From Glandiceps talaboti (lineage: Eukaryota; Hemichordata; Enteropneusta; Spengelidae), in the NCBI RefSeq assembly GCF_964340395.1, contig NC_135551.1:15145003-15209002 (forward strand): DNA of 64,000 bases, in the 5' to 3' direction. The position numbers and the translations under genes are program-made. How positions within the stretch are numbered: position 1 is the stretch's first letter; each line of letters begins with the position of its first letter. Below, piece by piece: positions 58,501 to 64,000 of the stretch. Below the pieces are notes generated by a model, which was not told the DNA's origin, did no database searches, and saw only the letters and a program-made list of their open reading frames with translations.

Positions 58501-61135
58501 CAGAATGCAAGGTTAATGAGTGACTTTGCGTAATGAACAATTTTCAAGATTTAGGCGATATGTTAACATTATACACTTCAAATTCCATGTAATTTAGTGT
58601 ATTCATCAATCATAACAGAGTGCACGTCCAACAAAGCTTGTTGATGTAGGTATAAGTTGTAGTGTGTCATTTGCATAATTAATGAGTTTCGATAAGTTTG
58701 CTGTATCTTTAAGAATTTAAGCTTCATATTTCGTAAAATTTGGTATATCAATTAATAAAGATAAAGTGCAAGTGTGTGATACAGTTTACTGATTTTGCAT
58801 TTACGTATTGTTTGTAATAATTAGACTGCTTGTAATAATTAGGCTGCTTGTAATAATTAGCCTATCCTTTCATAATGCACACTACAATGTCGTTAAACTT
58901 TGGTTCCTTTATTATTGATAATAGTGCACCTGTTTGATATAAATAATTTGCTGATTCAGTTTTGATTTGTAAGCAGTTATGTGTATAGCAAATAATAAAT
59001 GATATTATTAATTAGGCAATATCTAAAAAGATTGCAAGTGTACAAAATTGCATATAGTTCATATACAGATAATGACAAAGTAAACGTGTCCTTTTAAGAT
59101 TGCTGGTGTAGCTGATTTGTCATGAGTAGGCGATGTTTTAAGTTTGCATTCTTCAAATTTCATATAGTTAAATTGGTAAAATTAGTTTCACATTAAATGG
59201 GTATGTCATATGATAGTTATGATATATTATATGTAGCTCAGGATTTTACACTCCAACAATTAATACATTTAGGAACAAAATCCAAATGCTGTGCCCTTAC
59301 AGAAGGCATTCAATTTACATCTGGTTAAAGTCGAGTGATGCAGAGTGGGAAAAGTGATCTTTCGTGACATCAACTAAAGCAGGCAAGACACAATAATCCT
59401 CACCTAAATTTGCCCCCATTTATATGTTATTGTTATTATCAATCATTCAGAGAACAAAGCTGATGGTGTGCTATTATCGTTTTTCTCTAAATATACACCC
59501 CTGTGATCTTAATTCAGACTATGTCGGATGGCTGAAACCATTCTTTAAAGTACAACTTGATAGGTTGCAGAAAGCAGCATCCCATCGAATTAAGTATATG
59601 GAAAACAGACTGAGGGCACGTAAAGAACAGTTTAACAGTGCGAACCCCCCACGTGACGGGATTGATGTGATGTTACTGACACAAGAAAAGTATCAGAATA
59701 ATCCTACAGCTGGTATTTCATCAAAGGACTTTGATGACAGAGTTGTTTTACAAAATGTGATGGACTTTTTTTCTGCAGGTGAGTTGTATCTTTTTATGAT
59801 TACAGGAATGATATGGGATAACAGTTTACAAGTATACAAGATTTCGGTGTACTATCTGTATGTTTCATATTATCTTGTAAATTCATATGCTCATCAACAT
59901 TAATTTGGAGTATTTTACTTATCGTCCGTTTTGAAACATTAATATACACCTAACTCATACCTTAATGCTCTAGAGTCATCGGTTACTACTGAACAGTAGT
60001 AGAATTTCGATAAAGAAAGATACTCAACACGTAGGAACGCAGAAAGAATCTGATATTCTTTATGTCAGAATCACAGTTCAGTAAGTGGCATACAATATAA
60101 ATGAAACGAGTGAAAAATATACGTAAATTTATTCACATATTGTTCAAATATTGTCATAATCCCCTAAGAAGGCCATTATTGTTTGTGGACAATATGAAAA
60201 ATTGTATCTCCAGGGTACTACCCATTCATATAAACCCGCTGATCCACTTAATTCCCCTTTTGTGCTGATTTATTTTGTCGTTATTCTTTTGAATAATAAC
60301 TTCTATAGAAATAAGTAACTTTACGACCATTCTATTACGCGTTTTAATACATTTCCACAGAAGGCATTGGTGTCATCCGATTTACACACTCACCGAATAT
60401 CTATGCCAAGTAGGGATATTTTCATCCAGATAGGCGTATCAAAGGACAACTGAACTTCCATAGAACTTATTATTCTTTGAATAGGCCATGTGACATTACA
60501 ATATTTCCCTTTTTGATATTTCTGGAATTTTCACAGGCACTGAAACTATCGAATCAACCTTAAAATGGTTCTTGGTAGATATGATGTTAAATCCTGAAAT
60601 ACAGAAGAAAATCCACCAAGAAATCGATGAAGTCGTTAGTGTTGATCGTCGTCCAGTGTATGCTGATCACGACAATTTACCTTATCTAAAGGCTGCCATG
60701 TATGAAACTATGCGTTTGCACACAATAGTGCCTCTTAGTTTATTACATCGGACTTTGTGCACCACGTCAGTCAATGGATGTCAAATTCCTGATGACACCA
60801 TCATCATCCCAAATCACTGGGCCATAGATCATGATCCAGATGTTTTCACAGATCCGTATGTTTACAGACCAGCGCGATTTATTGATCCAAACACGGGTAG
60901 ATGTGTCTCTTTCAATGAGATGAATTTTACACCGTTTGGTATGGGTAGACGAGTATGTCTTGGCGAGATGCTTGCAAGAATGGAGTATTTCCTGATTGCT
61001 GCTCGTTTGCTGCATCAATTTGAAGTAAAGGTGTCTCCAAGTCATGGTAAACCTTCCACAGAGGGTATATTTAATGCAACGTACAGCCCCAAACCATTCA
61101 AGATACTTGTAGGAAACAGACATGTTAATATCTAA
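50967..61135 (+). CDS. Cytochrome P450 (CYP2 clan), copy G, complete, five exons, 500 aa
   Basis: Exons are 50967-51150, 56206-56481, 57604-57786, 59518-59778 and 60537-61135 (1503 nt, all introns phase 1). N-terminal anchor MLAEVALVVCSIALILFTW, hinge PKTYPKGP, C-helix LWNVLR, K-helix ETMR, RPARF where the sisters have PERF, and haem loop FGMGRRVCLGE as in A and B. The I-helix reads FFSAGTET instead of FGAGSET, so the first residue of the A/G-G-x-E/D-T motif neighbourhood differs. Intron 1 is 5.1 kb with AT-rich repeat units and microsatellites. An AATAAA lies 59 bp after the stop. Family role: ER monooxygenase; substrate unknown. Confidence 0.92.
51151..54100. other. First part of intron 1 of copy G
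   Basis: No recognisable gene or element. A - strand frame of 131 codons at 51664-52059 overlaps others and shows no family motif; I do not regard it as a gene. Confidence 0.5.
54120..54870 (+). repeat. Degenerate AT-rich repeat units ending in (GACA)n
   Basis: ATGCAAATGACTCATTGAAA, TTTGAAACTCGAAGCTTGCG and TATTAAGATA-type phrases recur roughly every 130-150 bp and end in a GACA run at 54835-54868. Same type as 5220-5946 in copy B; inverted units occur in introns 2 and 3 of copy G. Confidence 0.6.
55488..55549. repeat. (TAG)n microsatellite
   Basis: Pure TAG triplets; the poly-leucine frame on the - strand is an artefact. Confidence 0.95.
56860..57060 (-). repeat. AT-rich dispersed repeat unit, inverted (intron 2 of copy G)
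   Basis: Contains GCGTAATTAATGACTTTTCA, CTTCAAATTTCATATA and GCTTGTTGATGTAGG, the complements of the phrases at 54120-54870. Confidence 0.5.
58540..59200 (-). repeat. AT-rich dispersed repeat units, inverted (intron 3 of copy G)
   Basis: Several units with CTTCAAATTCCATGTAATTT, GCTTGTTGATGTAGGTATAA, GCATAATTAATGAG and TTAAGCTTCATATTTCG in inverse orientation. The spacing is irregular, near 130-170 bp. Confidence 0.5.
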
Positions 61136-61193
61136 CATTCATACGATTCTTACACCATATGTCAAGGCACCATGATTACTTAAGAATACACTT

Positions 61194-61199
61194 AATAAA
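61194..61199 (+). promoter_or_regulatory. Candidate polyadenylation signal of copy G
   Basis: AATAAA lies 59 bp after the TAA stop of G. A canonical hexamer at this distance is plausible, but the AT-rich context makes chance occurrence easy. Confidence 0.4.
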
Positions 61200-61631
61200 T
61201 CAAACGTCACAGGATTGTGTTTTGCCAGCCTGCTTGTTGATTCAGATTGGGTACAACTCTCATCTCGAGCTTGTTGCTAATTTTAAATTGTCAAGCATTG
61301 TCTTTTTTCTATTTTCGAAATCATAGTCTTCAATGTCATTTTTTAAAACTTAGTCATTTCTAGACATGAGTAAAATGTATGAACAATAGACTATATAATT
61401 CAAAGTAGGACCACACAGTCAAGCTGTAATATATTGTTGCGGAAAGCTTGCGGGTGTCACGCCCCCAGGTGCCTGTATTAGGCTCGTCTCATTACCTTAC
61501 TGGAGAAAGTCGGAGTTTTCCCTGTATTTCAGATCTACATATCCCGTGTTTTAGTCGAAGCGCACTTTCATATGCCAGACATTTGCTGAGGGGTGAAGTC
61601 TTGGTCACATGGTCATGTAGCTATAGCAACA

Positions 61632-61633
61632 CT

Positions 61634-61669
<36 letters not shown>
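61632..61669. repeat. Poly-C and (TC)n microsatellite
   Basis: Cytosine run followed by TC dinucleotides after copy G. Confidence 0.92.
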
Positions 61670-61672
<3 letters not shown>

Positions 61673-62540
61673 GTTGTGCCGTGGTCTATAGAGACGCTGG
61701 CATTTGCGAATGTGTCTGTACTCAATTTTATAGTGGATGTTCCGCCATACACAAGGTCAAATCGAACAGCTTGGTGTGACGGAGCAGGTTTTTCACGCTT
61801 ATCGAAGGCTTGCTAACGCTACCACTTATTAGCTTTCGTAGGCAATCTATTCTCGTGTTTTAGGTGTTAAATATCAGAGTGTTTCGTGTACTTTCTACGA
61901 GTTCGTCACAATATTATTAAATCAGAAATGCTGTGTATTTAATTTCTTCTTCTCCGATTTGAAGCCATTTCTGAATTATTGAAATTCAAACTTTTCTTGT
62001 AAGGTTAAACTCTCTTACAGTAACTTATATATCATACAATATATACCATTTCCATTTACTTGACATCCATTTGGTAATACAGTAGTAGATAGATATAAAT
62101 AAATATGTATAAAGGACTCTCTCTGAAATGTTAAGATTCAGAATGATATTTAAAACCTGCAGAGTTGATTAAACTATGTGTTCTTTGAATCATCTATCTA
62201 ATGTTCTGATTGAATTATTACAAAAACGCACATGTCATTAAAACGATATATAGTATAGGGTAGAATGTAGACAACTTTTTAAGTAATTTCAAAAGCTGAC
62301 CGAGAATTTATAGAATATTGCTCATGTTTGTCTACTTGCACTACCTAATCACAACATGATATGAATACATTTTAGAGTAAACCACGACTTTATCATTTAC
62401 TCTTCAGTTTTACTTTGTGTTTATAGTTGTTTAACGTTGAAATGATTGGAATTTTAACGTGTATTAAAATGAGGAACTCATGTAAGAGGATAATATTTTC
62501 TTTGTCAAGAGGAGCAAAAACCAACCAGCATGTGTTTAAC

Positions 62541-62631
62541 TGTATGTATGTATGTATGTATGTATGTATGTATGTATGTATGTACACGTACGTACGTACA
62601 ATGTACATGTACGTACGTACGTACGTACGTG

Positions 62632-62663
<32 letters not shown>

Positions 62664-62705
62664 TGTATGTATGTATGTATGTATGTATGTATGTATGTAT
62701 GTATG
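62541..62705. repeat. (TATG)n and (ACGT)n compound microsatellite
   Basis: TATG units flank a central ACGT-rich palindromic part (about 62583-62630). All four overlapping long frames here (poly-CMYV and poly-HTYI) are repeat artefacts. Confidence 0.95.
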
Positions 62706-62909
62706 CTCGCATGCATGCATAAAATCATAAAGACCATGAAACGTACATGAATGTGATTTTATTATGGATTATATTTTCTCATTATTGAAATTGTTTGGTT
62801 GATTGTGATTAAACGTTCTTATATATAGTAGTGTATGTGTCACAGGGTTTAACAATATATCACTTCATAATATTCCATCATACTTTGGAAATAATTAATA
62901 CTTTAAGTG

Positions 62910-63170
62910 ATAACTGTATTGGCGGCCAGATTGCCTGTAAAGTATCAGTAGGTCTATCAAAAACAACCAAGCGCATTTAACTCAGTGTTCGTTTAACCAG
63001 ATATTACTTGACTATATGTAGACTCCTGAACCATTTCACTTACACTCAACCTATGATGTGATACTTATAGTTGATTGCTGAAATAATCGTCGGTCAAGGT
63101 GTGATCATTTGGTTTATTAAGTCTTGGTTATTACAATCTTCAAATTATGTACACTCACTTGGTAATAATA
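62910..63170 (+). repeat. 3' block shared by P450 copies (after copy G)
   Basis: Contains GTCTATCAAAAACAACCAAG, GCATTTAACTCAGTGTTCG and GTGATCATTTGGTTTATT, matching the block after E (40880-41100) and D (15260-15430). Confidence 0.6.
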
Positions 63171-63207
63171 AAGAACACACTTTATCCATTAATTTCTTGT
63201 TGAATTA

Positions 63208-63590
63208 ATGTAGATTTTCATATTATTGATTCGTGTGCATGTTTAATTAACCTATAAAAGGCTATAGCATGTATAATAGATCACAATTGTGCATCCCACC
63301 AATATATCGGGGGAACAACAGTCTGTTTTTTGTCCTTATAGAAAACATTCAATTTATTTTCAGTTTTTAATGCTTCAAATGTCATACACGAATTTGTGCT
63401 ATATATTATCAATGATGTTTCAGGTTTCATATAATTTTACACATATGCTGATGACAAAGTATATAGCGAGCCGTACAGAAGACATCCAATTGCCAGGTGT
63501 CGTTTAGAATAATTGATACATCATTGGTAAATATTATACTAAAAGCCATAAAATGCACTCTAAAGCAGCTGGAAATTTAAAAGTCCCAAG
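63208..63590 (+). repeat. Segmental duplicate shared by the 3' flanks of F and G (copy 2)
   Basis: Second copy of 49245-49770, with small indels; the middle section between CATTGGTAAA and TATACTAAAAGCC is shorter here. The order 3' block, then this block, fits a duplicated gene unit. Confidence 0.85.
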
Positions 63591-64000
63591 GCTCCCCCCC
63601 CCCCCCGACGGTGCACAGTGCCTGATAGCTGTGACCGCCTAAATCACTGTATACGTAGTTACCATCTATTCCAAACATTATCAACATCACTGTAACATAG
63701 GAAAGGTCCCCATGAGTTTAAAAAACCTTCACAGTAACAGAATAAAGGTTAACGTCTGGAAGATTTCCCAAAGTTTTCTCTCATGGCAGCATGACGCCAT
63801 GGAAAAGGGGGGGGGGGGGCATATCTAGTACTTAACCGACTGTGGGTCTGTTTGTGACTGGAAATCCCGAGCATATTTTTGGATTGTACAAGGGTAGATG
63901 TTTTCAACTTAAGCGTATGAAAAGTATGAACATATTAGGACTACTCCCCCCCCCCCCCCAGGATTATCGGTATTTAATACACTGTCGGTTCGCAAAAGTT
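63591..64000. other. Window end: homopolymer-rich DNA
   Basis: Three C or G runs of at least ten bases (about 63594-63606, 63808-63819 and 63945-63959) in otherwise featureless DNA. No gene recognised. Confidence 0.5.

Noticed and set aside
59970-60005. ACTACTGAACAGTAGT hairpin in intron 4 of copy G as a further micro-palindrome
   Set aside because: Arms are only 7 bp and there are no flanking direct repeats.
62393-62750. Four overlapping frames rich in HTYI and MYVC
   Set aside because: All are translations of one TATG/ACGT tetranucleotide repeat.

Overview
The window is animal nuclear DNA. It has spliced genes with GT-AG introns, AT-rich intergenic DNA, many microsatellites, and LINE, DIRS and DNA-transposon debris. 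The style suggests a marine invertebrate, and my best guess is a deuterostome such as a hemichordate or cephalochordate. The organism is inference only; nothing in the sequence fixes the species.

The host content is one tandem cluster of cytochrome P450 genes of the CYP2 clan, all on the + strand. From left to right: A, last exon only, cut by the window edge (1-467); B, complete (1800-7505); C, a broken exon 1 (8602-8759); D, a shorter broken exon 1 (14400-14479); E, complete (17302-39587); F, complete (41842-47977); G, complete (50967-61135). The four complete genes share one architecture: five exons, all four introns in phase 1, and internal exons of exactly 276, 183 and 261 nt. They encode 500, 500, 503 and 500 residues. 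Each has an N-terminal membrane anchor, a proline-rich hinge, an I-helix, an ExxR motif, a PERF-type motif and the FxxGxxxCxG haem-binding loop. Flanking DNA is duplicated with the genes: an upstream block before C, D, E and F, a 3' block after A, B, D, E and G, and a third block after F and G.

Mobile elements explain most of the rest. A DIRS-type retroelement (8811-13814, coding on the - strand) sits in what was intron 1 of copy C; the paralogous intron of E shows the site before insertion. A roughly 0.95 kb DNA transposon (16295-17240) separates the upstream block of E from its start codon. Intron 1 of E is 19.4 kb because it holds a 16,731 bp element (18694-35424) with 259 bp inverted repeats that I read as identical, CACTA...TAGTG ends and a TGA target duplication. 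I see no transposase in it. Inside it are LINE fragments, a 147 bp foldback MITE with a 9 bp target duplication, and long TA and TC repeats.

The least familiar signal is a set of very small palindromes, about 26-36 bp, flanked by 6-10 bp direct repeats. They lie mostly inside the 16.7 kb element, with one more upstream of G. They behave like insertions: one interrupts a LINE reading frame, one is an exact half-palindrome still between its direct repeats, and one has a related locus nearby that lacks the insert. They look like micro-foldback elements, possibly related to 9-bp-duplicating Mutator-like MITEs.
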